Of a stretch of 64,000 nt of DNA, positions 1-8,280 are shown one piece after another; within the stretch, counting starts at the first letter, position 1; each line of letters starts with the position of its first letter. Position numbers and translations under genes: made by a program. This stretch comes from an uncultured Muribaculaceae bacterium (GTDB lineage Bacteria; Bacteroidota; Bacteroidia; Bacteroidales; Muribaculaceae). The DNA is taken from contig CAJTOZ010000008.1 of assembly GCA_910578095.1 (NCBI GenBank), positions 1 through 64,000 on the forward strand, in the 5' to 3' direction. The notes under the pieces are model-generated. The model had not been told where the DNA came from and searched no databases. It was given only the letters and a program-made list of their open reading frames with translations.

Positions 1-96
1 TGCCACACTTCCGTGAGCACGGATCGCCAATTTAAGGGGGTACACACCACTCACCGATTTCGATCGGCAGTCAAGGTAAAAAGTTGCTGTTGCCAT
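1..96 (-). CDS. Tyrosine recombinase/integrase, N-terminal fragment (cut by window edge)
   Basis: An ATG at 94-96 on the minus strand opens a frame that stays open to the window edge, giving 32 residues. The start MATATFYLDCRSK followed by GVYPLKLAIR is typical of the N-terminal arm-binding domain of Bacteroidota tyrosine integrases, a beta-stranded module that begins with a short TFYLD-like strand and a YPLKLRI-like strand. The catalytic domain would lie to the left, outside the window. The gene reads away from tRNA-Gly(CCC), whose 3' end faces it, which is the usual geometry of an element integrated into a tRNA gene. Family assignment rests on a short stretch and on this context. Confidence 0.72.
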   Translation of the reverse strand, partial: MATATFYLDCRSKSVSGVYPLKLAIRAHGSVA

Positions 97-107
97 AGCG
101 TTTTCTT

Positions 108-132
108 AAGCTTTTTACCCCTCCGAAAGCTT
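108..132. repeat. Inverted repeat upstream of the integrase start
   Basis: AAGCTTT at 108-114 is matched by AAAGCTT at 126-132, leaving an 11-nt loop. It lies between the integrase start codon and the phased array, and its right arm runs into the first TTGCAC unit. It could be an operator or excisionase/integrase site for the integrase gene, or a weak hairpin in its leader. Function is inferred only from position. Confidence 0.45.
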
Positions 133-208
133 GCACGAATTTGCACTGTCCTTGCACTATTCTTGCACTAAATGGCCTTTTTTGTGCCTTTTTATGCCAT
201 TTTCTGCC
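131..208. repeat. Helically phased short-repeat array between integrase and tRNA
   Basis: TTGCAC occurs at 131, 141, 152 and 163, then TGGCC at 173, then TGCC at 185, 195 and 205. The units are spaced 10 to 11 bp apart, one DNA turn, and separated by A/T-rich spacers. All therefore face the same side of the helix. Such arrays fit arm-type binding sites of a recombinase or accessory protein, or intrinsically curved DNA. The array sits exactly where attachment-site accessory sequences of a tRNA-targeted element are expected. It is not a CRISPR array, since the units are only 4 to 6 bp. Confidence 0.7.
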
Positions 209-215
209 CTCGGAA

Positions 216-234
216 GAGCTTTTTTTAAAAGCTC
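216..234. repeat. Short perfect inverted repeat beside the phased array
   Basis: GAGCTTTT at 216-223 and AAAAGCTC at 227-234 form an 8-bp stem with a 3-nt loop. A second nested pair follows: AACGCC at 237-242 with GGCGTT at 277-282, enclosing TATTTC/GAAATA at 246-261. These structures fill the interval up to the tRNA 3' end. They may be a weak terminator for the tRNA transcript or part of the attachment region. Confidence 0.4.
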
Positions 235-298
235 ACAACGCCGTTATTTCATCCCGAAATACCATCCTAAGTTATTGGCGTTCAACCTTTTAACTTTG

Positions 299-371
299 AG
301 CGACAGACGGGACTCGAACCCGCGACTTTTAGCTTGGGAAGCTAACGCTCTACCAACTGAGTTACTGTCGC
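299..371 (-). tRNA. tRNA-Gly (anticodon CCC)
   Basis: The reverse strand folds as a cloverleaf: acceptor stem GCGACAG with CTGTCGC, a D-arm containing AGTTGGTA, anticodon stem TTAGC/GCTAA around loop TTCCCAA, giving anticodon CCC, and a T-arm GCGGG-TTCGAGT-CCCGT. The discriminator is U at 299, and the CCA end is not encoded. The tRNA decodes GGG glycine codons. Its 3' end faces the integrase fragment, so the T-arm and acceptor segment near 300-325 is the probable attachment-site core. Confidence 0.93.
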
Positions 372-437
372 ATTTTCGCTTGCAAAATTACTTAATTAAG
401 TCGAATTATGCAAGCGCGTTGATATTTTTGACACCCG

Positions 438-1562
438 TTATTTCCGGCGGCGTACACTGCGTGCTGCGGAAGAGGAAGAGGCTTTTGCTGCCTTAGGCTT
501 GCTCTGACGCACTTTTTCTTTGCGGGCGGCCGGTTTTTTATCCGAGCGGCGGGTGGAGCGTACAGCCCGACCGGGGCGCTCTTCTTTCGTGGAAATTGTA
601 TCTCCTGAGGCGGCTGCTTCACGTGCCTCTCTGGCTGCGATCACTTCTTCACGGGAGGGTACCCAGAGTTTGCGCTCGAAACTGTCGAGACGGGCCTGGA
701 TGCTGTCCTGCGCATGACGGCGCTCGTCTTCGTTGGGATACAACTGCATGAGTGACCGGTTTTTAAGATTGCGCGTCTTGTAGATCTCGCCGTCGTACAT
801 GGCAAGAGTGAAGAAATCATCGTAGGTGCAGGTGGGGAGATTATTGCTGTCGTCCACGAAGATGGTCTGCTGTGAGAGCCACGGGCGTATGTCGCTGAAG
901 CGTATCCAGAACATGGGGTAGCGCACGGACTCGCCGCCGAAATCGCCGGCGCGGTGCAATACGGGGCATATAGCCTCGATATGCGGACGCAGACGGTTCT
1001 GGCGTGTGTCGTACTGCCAACGTTCGATGACGTAGTACGACAGTACTTCGTTTGAGGGCACATCGCTTTCTTCTATGATGAAACGCGGGTTCTTCTCTGT
1101 ACTGCCTTTTGCGTCGGTGTGGAGTATGTGGAAGCGGTCGAGGACGTCGCGAACTTTCACCCGGTACTGGTCGGTGAATACTTCACGGCCATCAAGGTAT
1201 TCGTAGGCTGCCAACTGATTGTTGGCCATGAGCCGCATGATGATGCGAAATAGGTTTTCCTGCCCTTCGAGGGGTTCTTCAGGAAAATACAGCGCAGCGT
1301 TTTTATCTTTGTTGAGGTCGAGCTGGCGATATATGATACCCATCCACTGCACATCGGCATCGGAAATGGAGCCTGACGCGTCGGTGTCGAAGAAATTTTT
1401 CACCCTGCTCGACAACTCCGGCTCCGCTGCCTGCTGCCCGGGACGCGTGCGCTCGCCGGAGGCGCGTCGACGCACTCCCGTACCATCCTCCTGAGCAAAT
1501 ACGGCTGTTGTCGCGGCCAGCATCATTGCGGCTGTTAATATTTTGCGGCTGATTGATTTCAT
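438..1562 (-). CDS. gldN: Type IX secretion system protein GldN/PorN
   Basis: The 374-residue protein starts with a signal peptide (MKSISRKILTAAMML, cleavage after VFAQ), so it is periplasmic. It is the last gene of the porP-gldK-gldL-gldM-gldN order, and residues around 50-310 match the GldN/PorN family, which forms an outer-membrane-associated periplasmic ring with GldK around the type IX translocon and gliding/secretion motor. From about residue 310 the protein carries a lysine- and arginine-rich tail with many alanines and serines ending in RSVRRRK, longer and more basic than I would expect for the family. It lies 13 bp after gldM, so it is co-transcribed. Family call is firm; the role of the tail is unknown. 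Confidence 0.9.
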   Translation of the reverse strand: MKSISRKILTAAMMLAATTAVFAQEDGTGVRRRASGERTRPGQQAAEPELSSRVKNFFDTDASGSISDADVQWMGIIYRQLDLNKDKNAALYFPEEPLEGQENLFRIIMRLMANNQLAAYEYLDGREVFTDQYRVKVRDVLDRFHILHTDAKGSTEKNPRFIIEESDVPSNEVLSYYVIERWQYDTRQNRLRPHIEAICPVLHRAGDFGGESVRYPMFWIRFSDIRPWLSQQTIFVDDSNNLPTCTYDDFFTLAMYDGEIYKTRNLKNRSLMQLYPNEDERRHAQDSIQARLDSFERKLWVPSREEVIAAREAREAAASGDTISTKEERPGRAVRSTRRSDKKPAARKEKVRQSKPKAAKASSSSAARSVRRRK

Positions 1563-1575
1563 ATGATGTTCTTGG

Positions 1576-3141
1576 CTAATTTACGATTACTTCCATCGGG
1601 GATAGATCGCGGGTGATACCGTCGGGCCCAATGGCTTTGATGCGGGAGATATAGAATCTTTTTCCACGCTGCAGACGCTGGAACGACTGGCGCTGACGGG
1701 CGGAGAAATTTGCTCCGTCGCTAACTTCGGGAATAGCATTGCCCATAGAATCGAAGAATACTGTCTCAAAGCTAAGCACACGGAAGCGGGTATCTATCAG
1801 ACCGTCGTCAATAGCTGCTTCAAGCCCCGGAGCCTGCAAAAGCAGTGTCTTCGGGAAGCCCTTGCCTCCTTTGTAGGCATCGATATTGCCTTGCGCATCC
1901 TTATACGCTATGAATGGAGTGGGATCGGGAAGCTTGCGCACACGGAAGGTGGTGGTGGCCACTGTGGTGGGACGGCCGTCCATATTAGCCGTGACAGTGA
2001 CAACGGCATCCTTACCCACTGCTGCGGGACGTGCAGTCCAGTGATCTCCGTTGCGTGTGAGCGTGCCATTGGTCATGGTGGCGGAGATATCGTTCATCGC
2101 CACACCGGGCACGGATATACCCACAGGATTGTCAATACCGGCGTAGAGTACATTCATCATAGTGGCGGAGACGGTGGCCATAGGTTCTATGACGGTATAT
2201 TCCGAGGTGAACGGATGGCGTGTAGTGGTGCCGTCGCCGTGCGGAACTTCAAGATAACCGCTGTAGCTGAATTTACCGGTCGACGCGGTATTGATCTCGT
2301 ATAGGCCATGCCCGTCGGCAAGCTGCTTTCCATCGACCACAATCAGGGGACGTTGTGTGGTGTCCACTGCCGCAAGCACGATGTTGGCGGAATATTTGCC
2401 TCCGCGCATGACGAGACGCGACTGAGGCATCACATAGGCATTGAGTTCGTTGACGCGCACATCGCCGGCATCCACCTGCGTGAGAAGTTGGCCGAGCACC
2501 TCGCCCTCTGCAAAGAGTATGTCGTTCTGCAGTTTGGTGAGGAGTGTGACCGCTGCCACTACCGGTTGCTGATCGAATTTAGCTTCTTCCCAGGGCTGTG
2601 GTGTGAGAGTGCCGGAGCGGCGCACAGGCCCGGTGTCAAGCGCTTCGCGTATTGTGGCGGCCTTGGCGGAATCCGCCATCATAGCTGCCATATATTCACG
2701 ATACTCGTCAATGCGTGCACGCAGTTCCGCTCCGCGGTTGTTGCCGGGAGCGAGCATCACCACAGCTGCAGCTTCAAGGTCGTCGCGGCTGAGAATATTG
2801 TCGGGGTCGCCGTCCTCGCCGTCGGCCTTACGCACTATGGCGAGCTTCAGGCTGTCGATCCCCTGCACCATCAAGGCTGTGCGGCTACGCACTTCATCGG
2901 CCTTTCCGAGCCACGGGCGCACCTTTTCGGGGTTTTGCTGCGCCAGCATGTCGAGACGGGTGTAGATAGCCGCATTACGGCTGTCGACATTACTGTTGGA
3001 CCGGTTAAGGCCGTCGTGCACCTGAGTAAACCCGTCCAGCACATCGCTCGACACATTGAGTGCGAGCATGGCCGTGAGGACGATATACATCAGGTTTATC
3101 ATCTTCTGGCGTGGTGTGAGTCGTGTGTTATGTGCTCCCAT
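1576..3141 (-). CDS. gldM: Type IX secretion system motor protein GldM/PorM
   Basis: 521 residues. A single membrane helix near residues 13-31 (KMINLMYIVLTAMLALNVS) follows the RLTPRQKMINL signature that opens GldM proteins, and the rest is a long periplasmic arm. GldM pairs with GldL in the inner membrane to form the proton-driven motor of the type IX system and spans the periplasm to the GldK/GldN ring. Length matches the family. It is preceded by gldL with a 24-bp gap and followed by gldN, consistent with one operon transcribed leftward. Confidence 0.94.
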   Translation of the reverse strand: MGAHNTRLTPRQKMINLMYIVLTAMLALNVSSDVLDGFTQVHDGLNRSNSNVDSRNAAIYTRLDMLAQQNPEKVRPWLGKADEVRSRTALMVQGIDSLKLAIVRKADGEDGDPDNILSRDDLEAAAVVMLAPGNNRGAELRARIDEYREYMAAMMADSAKAATIREALDTGPVRRSGTLTPQPWEEAKFDQQPVVAAVTLLTKLQNDILFAEGEVLGQLLTQVDAGDVRVNELNAYVMPQSRLVMRGGKYSANIVLAAVDTTQRPLIVVDGKQLADGHGLYEINTASTGKFSYSGYLEVPHGDGTTTRHPFTSEYTVIEPMATVSATMMNVLYAGIDNPVGISVPGVAMNDISATMTNGTLTRNGDHWTARPAAVGKDAVVTVTANMDGRPTTVATTTFRVRKLPDPTPFIAYKDAQGNIDAYKGGKGFPKTLLLQAPGLEAAIDDGLIDTRFRVLSFETVFFDSMGNAIPEVSDGANFSARQRQSFQRLQRGKRFYISRIKAIGPDGITRDLSPMEVIVN

Positions 3142-3165
3142 CTGAGATACTGCTGAAAGAGGGGG

Positions 3166-4008
3166 TTACTGCTGCGGTGCAGCGGGATTTTCGGGAGCCT
3201 GGGCTCCGGGCATTGGCGGACGATACATGTTTACGGTCATGGCTGTGATCATGCGCTCATACACATTGTTGAGCTGCTGCATGTAGCGTGCCATTTTCTC
3301 GCTTTCCTCGCAATAGTCGGCTCCGGCCTCGGAGGCTTTGGAATACATATCACTGATATTCTTGATGCCACGGTTCACGCGCTCGATAGCTTCAAGCTGG
3401 CCCGAGACACTGCGCAACTGAATCTCATAGATGGTGTTCAGGCCGGCAATATTGCGGTCGAGGGCCTGCATCTGGTCCACATAGCCTGTGCTGGCCGCGG
3501 AAATATTGGCCGAATTGTCGGTAATGGCCTTATAGCTGGCAAGGAGCGTCTCGCTCACTTCGTTAAGGGCCTGTGTGGTGGCGCGCAGACGTGCCATTTC
3601 CTCGGCCATCTCGCCCATGGTGCGCACAAGGTCGGGATTGCCCTGCGCGTCAACCGCAGGAACATGGGATGCAGCCACGGGAGCAGCACCTGCTGCCTGC
3701 CCTGCCGCTGAAACAACGCCCATGGCGGGGCGATCGGCTTCATCGCCGCTATCGAGGACGGGGAACACCTGCTCCCACTTGTACTCGCGGGCGGGGCGGT
3801 CGAAGGCGGTGAGAATAAACATCAGCACTTCCGTGCCCATACCGATGGATAGGAGCGCATTACCGCCGGGGAGGTGGAGTATTTTGAAGAGTGCGCCCCA
3901 GATAACGATGGCCGCGCCTATGCTGTAGGCAAAGTTGAAGAAGCGCTGTCCGTTGTCGCTGCTGATAAAGGCAGAGATCACATTTCGGTATTGCTTTACT
4001 TTTCCCAT
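3166..4008 (-). CDS. gldL: Type IX secretion system motor protein GldL/PorL
   Basis: 280 residues with two N-terminal membrane helices (about residues 22-44 and 50-68, with FKILHLPGG between them), then a cytoplasmic region with a coiled-coil-like stretch around 125-240 and a proline/alanine-rich end. GldL is the inner-membrane partner of GldM and is thought to conduct protons. The segment between the helices and the following EVLMF helix is conserved in the family. It sits between gldK (10-bp gap) and gldM. Confidence 0.92.
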   Translation of the reverse strand: MGKVKQYRNVISAFISSDNGQRFFNFAYSIGAAIVIWGALFKILHLPGGNALLSIGMGTEVLMFILTAFDRPAREYKWEQVFPVLDSGDEADRPAMGVVSAAGQAAGAAPVAASHVPAVDAQGNPDLVRTMGEMAEEMARLRATTQALNEVSETLLASYKAITDNSANISAASTGYVDQMQALDRNIAGLNTIYEIQLRSVSGQLEAIERVNRGIKNISDMYSKASEAGADYCEESEKMARYMQQLNNVYERMITAMTVNMYRPPMPGAQAPENPAAPQQ

Positions 4009-4017
4009 TTCGTACGA

Positions 4018-5472
4018 TTACTTTTTGTTGTTTTGTTTGGTGCCTTTCGCAAAGCCTATCTGAGTGCGCACGCAGCGGAAGCCGATATATGAGCGCTGTT
4101 CGTTCTGATATTCCCACATACGCAGGTCGGAGCGGATATTGTGGGCAACATCTTTCCACGAGCCACCGCGCACAATCTTACGCTTCATTCTGTAGGGATC
4201 TTCGATAGCGGCGTCGTAACGATATTCGGGGTTGAGATCGGAGGTAAGACGTCCCACACTTTCCGTGAAAGCGGTAGAGGTCCATTCACTCACATTGCCG
4301 GCCATGTCATATAGACCGAAATCGTTGGGGGCGTACGTGCCGACGCGTGAGGTGATGACGTGGCCGTCCTTCACAAAATTACCTTCCTGGGGCTTGAAAT
4401 TGGCGTAGAAACACCCTTTATCGTCGCTCATTGTGAGGTCACCATCCCAAGGATACATGTTCTCACTCACACCTGCACGGGCCGCATATTCCCATTCTGC
4501 CTCGGTGGGCAGACGGTATGGCTCAATGTGCACGGCCTGACGTCCGAGCGAGCGCTTCAGATAGTCGGTGCGCCAGTTGGCGAAAGCATTGGCCTGCTCC
4601 CAGCTGACACCTACCACAGGATAGTCGCTGTAGCCTCCGTGGGCAAAATACATGCGCACGTAAGGCTCATTGTATGCGTTTTCAAAATCATTGACCCACG
4701 CAGTAGTATCGGGATACACATTCACGATGTATGTGTTGAGGAAATCGTAATCGCCGGTGAGGCCACGCGTAACGGTTTCACGCATTATCTCGCCCTCATC
4801 GGTGATCCATGCTGTATCCTTGCTTATCACAGGCACATCGGTGGGCACGGGCAAATCCGTATTGTACTGGCGGCGGGCCGGATCGAGACGGTTGCGGCGT
4901 TTGGCAGCTTCGGTGTGGTTGTACACCTCATAACGGTAGTTGAGCTGTGTGCCGTCAAGTTCGCGCGCTCCGGTGATAGGATTTGTGCGATACAAGCTTT
5001 CAATGGCGCGTTGTTCGTCTTCGTTGGGATTGCGCCAGGGTATGGCCTTGCTCCAGTTGAGACGCGGGGTTATGGGATTGCCTTCGCGGTCCTCTTCTAT
5101 CTTAAAGTCCTCATTACCACCGAAAGCCGGATCGGCAAGACGCTCACGGATGATACTGTCGCGCACCCAGAACACAAACTGCTTGTACTTCGCGTTGGTG
5201 ATCTCCGTCTCATCCATCCAGAACGCGTCGACGGTGACGCCGCGCGGATTGGCAGCGATATTCCACGCGCTGTCGGCTTTCTGCGGTCCCATCTGAACGG
5301 AGCCGCGGTCGATGAGCACCATTCCGTAGGGCGTGGGTTCGGCCCAGGCAGTGCCTCCGACACCGGTGACTTCGCCACCGACCGAGCTGCGGGCGCCCGA
5401 CGCACACGAAACGGCCCCGAGCATAGCCGCCGAGGCTGTAAGGCTTATGAGTATATGGTTGTATCTGTTCAT
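4018..5472 (-). CDS. gldK: Type IX secretion system lipoprotein GldK/PorK
   Basis: 484 residues. The N-terminus ends in a lipobox (GAVSC), so the mature protein is an outer-membrane lipoprotein. From about residue 50 to the end it carries a formylglycine-generating-enzyme/sulfatase-modifying fold, visible in PVVGVSWEQANAFANW, YRLPTEAEWEYAAR and VRGGSWKD. In GldK this fold is structural: it forms the periplasmic ring with GldN. Length matches P. gingivalis PorK. It lies between the porP-like gene (5-bp gap) and gldL. Confidence 0.94.
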   Translation of the reverse strand: MNRYNHILISLTASAAMLGAVSCASGARSSVGGEVTGVGGTAWAEPTPYGMVLIDRGSVQMGPQKADSAWNIAANPRGVTVDAFWMDETEITNAKYKQFVFWVRDSIIRERLADPAFGGNEDFKIEEDREGNPITPRLNWSKAIPWRNPNEDEQRAIESLYRTNPITGARELDGTQLNYRYEVYNHTEAAKRRNRLDPARRQYNTDLPVPTDVPVISKDTAWITDEGEIMRETVTRGLTGDYDFLNTYIVNVYPDTTAWVNDFENAYNEPYVRMYFAHGGYSDYPVVGVSWEQANAFANWRTDYLKRSLGRQAVHIEPYRLPTEAEWEYAARAGVSENMYPWDGDLTMSDDKGCFYANFKPQEGNFVKDGHVITSRVGTYAPNDFGLYDMAGNVSEWTSTAFTESVGRLTSDLNPEYRYDAAIEDPYRMKRKIVRGGSWKDVAHNIRSDLRMWEYQNEQRSYIGFRCVRTQIGFAKGTKQNNKK

Positions 5473-5477
5473 ATTCT

Positions 5478-6488
5478 TTACATTATTCGGATGCTTTTGT
5501 GCTTGTTTTTATTCTTGTCGCCGGTATTTATCCGCAGGCTATAACCCAGGAACAGTTCGTGACTGCCGGAAGAAGCCTTCGCTATGCTACTGGTGGAGTA
5601 GTCGAAGCTGTAGCCTATGAAGAAATTCTTGAACTCGGCGGCAATGGTGGCCGTGACAGCATCATTCCATCTGTAGCCTACGCCGAAACTCAAAAATTTA
5701 CGGTAGCGGGCGCGGGCAGTCACAACAGCAGATGTGTTTGTCAGATCCGATGCCACCAATACCGACGGCAATATATCAAATAACGTGTTTTTCACGGGAA
5801 TATTGCCTTCAGCCTGAAAATAGAGCGTACGCGCGGCTTCATACTGAAACACCTTCTCGCCAGACACCGCTCCATCGGCCGCACGGCTTACGCCGGACGA
5901 AGAGGACGATGAGGTGCGCAGTGTGAGCGTGGGCGACATGAGGTGCGTGCAGGAAATCCCGGCGGTGAAATATTTATGGGAATAAAATACTCCGGCACCC
6001 ATATCAAATGCGGTGCCATGCACATCGGTGGTGGGTAGAGCATCGTCGGCGCCTTGGTGAAAATCGTCGTCGTCGGGCAGATATACCTCCGAGCCTTTGA
6101 ACCCTTCATCGAACATGCCCAACTGCAGGCCCACCGATAGCGTTCCTCCGGCAAAACGCAGCTTGTAGGCAACCTGAGCGCCGAGAGACAGCGTGCTGTA
6201 CAGTCCCATGCTTTCCTGCATGGCCACAGCGCCCACACCTATTTTTTTGCCAAAAAGCGACAATGGCATATCGGCTGCGCCGAGGAATGTAGTGGGCGCG
6301 TTGTCTATGCCCACCCATTGCATCCGGCCACCGGCGCGCAGGCGGAGCAGATCGGTGCTTCCCGCGGCAGCAGGATTGTAGAACGAAGGAACGGCATAGT
6401 GCTGCGACAGCAGCGGATCGGTCTGCGCCGAAAGTGACAAGCCCAGCGCCACGGCTACTGTAAGGATTATTATACGAAGCGAGCGCAT
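5478..6488 (-). CDS. porP: PorP/SprF-family type IX secretion outer-membrane protein
   Basis: 336 residues with a signal peptide and the family opening TDPLLSQHYAVPSFYNPAAAGS, followed by beta-strand-rich sequence expected of an outer-membrane barrel and a C-terminal LGYSLRIN-type strand. PorP/SprF proteins work with the type IX translocon, often helping attach or export particular adhesins. The gene is immediately upstream of gldK and 3 bp after porT, the standard porP-gldKLMN order. Which substrates it serves cannot be told from the window. Confidence 0.88.
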   Translation of the reverse strand: MRSLRIIILTVAVALGLSLSAQTDPLLSQHYAVPSFYNPAAAGSTDLLRLRAGGRMQWVGIDNAPTTFLGAADMPLSLFGKKIGVGAVAMQESMGLYSTLSLGAQVAYKLRFAGGTLSVGLQLGMFDEGFKGSEVYLPDDDDFHQGADDALPTTDVHGTAFDMGAGVFYSHKYFTAGISCTHLMSPTLTLRTSSSSSSGVSRAADGAVSGEKVFQYEAARTLYFQAEGNIPVKNTLFDILPSVLVASDLTNTSAVVTARARYRKFLSFGVGYRWNDAVTATIAAEFKNFFIGYSFDYSTSSIAKASSGSHELFLGYSLRINTGDKNKNKHKSIRIM

Positions 6489-6491
6489 AGC

Positions 6492-7208
6492 CTATTCAAA
6501 GTAGAATGTTAGAACTATCATCTTGGATGTAGCCTTCTTGATCGACTGTGTGAAACGCAGCGAGGCGGGATCATCTTCCAGGTCGGGACGGTCGTGGCGA
6601 AGCACATCCGACAAGCCGAAGCAGAATTTCACCTCTGGGATAAACTTGAAATACGGAAGATAGAAATCGCAACCAAGTCCCACTGTGAGATATAGATCGG
6701 AATTTTTAAGCGTTATGTAATCGCGCCGGCGCTTCGAGACATCGAAAGCAGGCATCACACCCGCCACCGCATAGGGGCGCGTATTGCGATAGCGCATCGC
6801 TGCCGCCTTGATATCGAAAGGCAGCACCACAAATGTGCTTTTGACGCTCTGGCGCTCCGTAGCACCACTGTTTACATCAATGAAACGTAGGTCGCGCGTA
6901 CCGAAATACATGCCAGGTGAGAAACGCAGCGAGAAGTAGGTGCTGAGCCGTAAATCCATCAGTCCGTTGACACAGAAGCCGGGTTGATAACCGGGTTGCT
7001 CTATGCGCCACTGCTCGCCGTTTTCGGTTACATAGCCGTTGTGCGTCAGCACAAGATCCTCGGCATGCACACCTATGGAGAAACCGAGATGGAAGCGTCG
7101 CGAATCGGCGTACGGACGGTTCATCAACTTATCGTTGAAATCCCGTGCATTGGCAGATACACAAACTAAAGCGGCAAGCGCAAGAAATATCAGGCGGATC
7201 GGTTTCAT
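6492..7208 (-). CDS. porT: PorT-family type IX secretion protein
   Basis: 238 residues from the ATG at 7208; a TTG two codons upstream is a less likely start. The signal peptide (KPIRLIFLALAALVCVSANA) is followed by RPYADSRRFHLGFSIG, the hallmark of PorT/outer-membrane beta-barrel proteins, and by an 8-stranded-barrel-like pattern ending in a strand with terminal Phe (MIVLTFYFE). PorT is required for type IX secretion in Porphyromonas. It lies 3 bp before the porP-like gene, so it probably begins this operon. A hairpin ends a few bases before its start codon. Confidence 0.85.
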   Translation of the reverse strand: MKPIRLIFLALAALVCVSANARDFNDKLMNRPYADSRRFHLGFSIGVHAEDLVLTHNGYVTENGEQWRIEQPGYQPGFCVNGLMDLRLSTYFSLRFSPGMYFGTRDLRFIDVNSGATERQSVKSTFVVLPFDIKAAAMRYRNTRPYAVAGVMPAFDVSKRRRDYITLKNSDLYLTVGLGCDFYLPYFKFIPEVKFCFGLSDVLRHDRPDLEDDPASLRFTQSIKKATSKMIVLTFYFE

Positions 7209-7210
7209 CA

Positions 7211-7242
7211 ACAATAAAACGCTGACAGCGTCATTTTATTGT
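7211..7242 (-). terminator. Hairpin abutting the porT start codon (terminator or attenuator)
   Basis: On the minus strand the outer arms ACAATAAAA and TTTTATTGT (7234-7242 and 7211-7219) enclose an inner CGCT/AGCG stem with loop GTC and a three-base bulge. The inner stem plus the following TTTTATT run resembles an intrinsic terminator for the glycosyltransferase gene ending at 7256. It stops only 2 nt before the porT ATG, so it may also control porT by attenuation or by masking its start. Confidence 0.55.
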
Positions 7243-7255
7243 ACGCGAGGCCCTA

Positions 7256-8275
7256 TCAGTGGTGTAAAAACTCGCTAATCCGGTCGAGCAATGAAAGAAC
7301 GGTATGCGTGGGTATAAAGCCGATACGCAACAAGGCATAATAACGCGGGCTCACCCTACCCTTGACCACTCCGAAGTCGACAGCCTTACGGCACGTCTTT
7401 ATCAGATGGCGCACTTCCTGCGGCAATTCATTCCAACGGAAAGAGTAACGGGTGACGATACGGTAGGCATCGAACACTCCGTGGAAGTTCTGGCAGTGGG
7501 CGAGCGCATACTCTTCGGAGCTCTCGCCATACAGCCTCCGCGCTATATCAATAAGTTCGAGATTGTTGCGAAGATAGTCAAATCTTCTTAGCGAACGCTC
7601 GTTCGACACCGACTCCGGATTCCGGGTGTATAAATAGTGTGCTTCGGAAAAGGCCACTTTGTCGACCGATGTCAGCATCTTCCGTCCCAGGAGCTCGTCG
7701 GCGATACTATACGAGAACCGGCTGTCCATCTCGTTCAAGGCGCTGCGCATGATTGCGGTTTTTATCAGCAATCCGTTCATGCATATTTTCCATCCGTTCA
7801 ATGTGAGGGCAAAGCAGCGGCGGCCACTCAGCATTCTGGATTCCGGGCAGTTTTCCACCTGCCATGGGGCAATGGGCTGGTGTGGTTCTCGGGAATCCAC
7901 CATCAGCCCGAGCACGATATCGGTGCCGGTGGCAGCCTGCACTGATAGCATCCGTTCAATATAATCGGCCGTGAGTGCATCGTCGGCATCCAATGGTAGC
8001 ACATATTGGCCACGCGCAGCCAATATTGCCTTTTTACGTACCTTGAAAACTCCGCTTGCGGGGGCGTCGGTGCGCAGTACTCTTATGCGCGGATCGGCTT
8101 GAGACCGTCTCTCCAGCATCTCGTGTGTGCGGTCTGTGGAACAGTCGTCGACAACTACCAGTTCCCAATCGGCGACAGTCTGTGCCACGACGGAATCTAT
8201 GGCTCTGTCGAGGTAGGCTTCCGCATTGTAGGCAGGCATGACCACCGATACCTTCGGGCTAATGTTCTCATCCAT
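7256..8275 (-). CDS. Family 2 glycosyltransferase
   Basis: 339 residues from ATG 8273-8275, chosen because the family's first strand (PKVSVVMPAYNAEAYLDRAIDSVVAQ) follows directly and the upstream codons overlap the preceding gene. A GT-A fold is shown by VVVDDCSTDRT and the metal-binding LDADDALTADY motif. Such enzymes transfer a nucleotide-activated sugar to a glycan or lipid acceptor at the inner face of the membrane. It follows the lipid kinase gene by 5 bp. The sugar and acceptor cannot be deduced. Confidence 0.88.
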   Translation of the reverse strand: MDENISPKVSVVMPAYNAEAYLDRAIDSVVAQTVADWELVVVDDCSTDRTHEMLERRSQADPRIRVLRTDAPASGVFKVRKKAILAARGQYVLPLDADDALTADYIERMLSVQAATGTDIVLGLMVDSREPHQPIAPWQVENCPESRMLSGRRCFALTLNGWKICMNGLLIKTAIMRSALNEMDSRFSYSIADELLGRKMLTSVDKVAFSEAHYLYTRNPESVSNERSLRRFDYLRNNLELIDIARRLYGESSEEYALAHCQNFHGVFDAYRIVTRYSFRWNELPQEVRHLIKTCRKAVDFGVVKGRVSPRYYALLRIGFIPTHTVLSLLDRISEFLHH

Positions 8276-8280
8276 ATTTT

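Noticed and set aside
131..208. CRISPR array
   Set aside because: Units are 4-6 bp at 10-11 bp spacing; no 24-37 bp repeats or spacers and no cas genes.
291..298. TAACTTTG on the plus strand next to the tRNA as a promoter
   Set aside because: It would drive transcription antisense to the tRNA with no gene to serve; probably chance.
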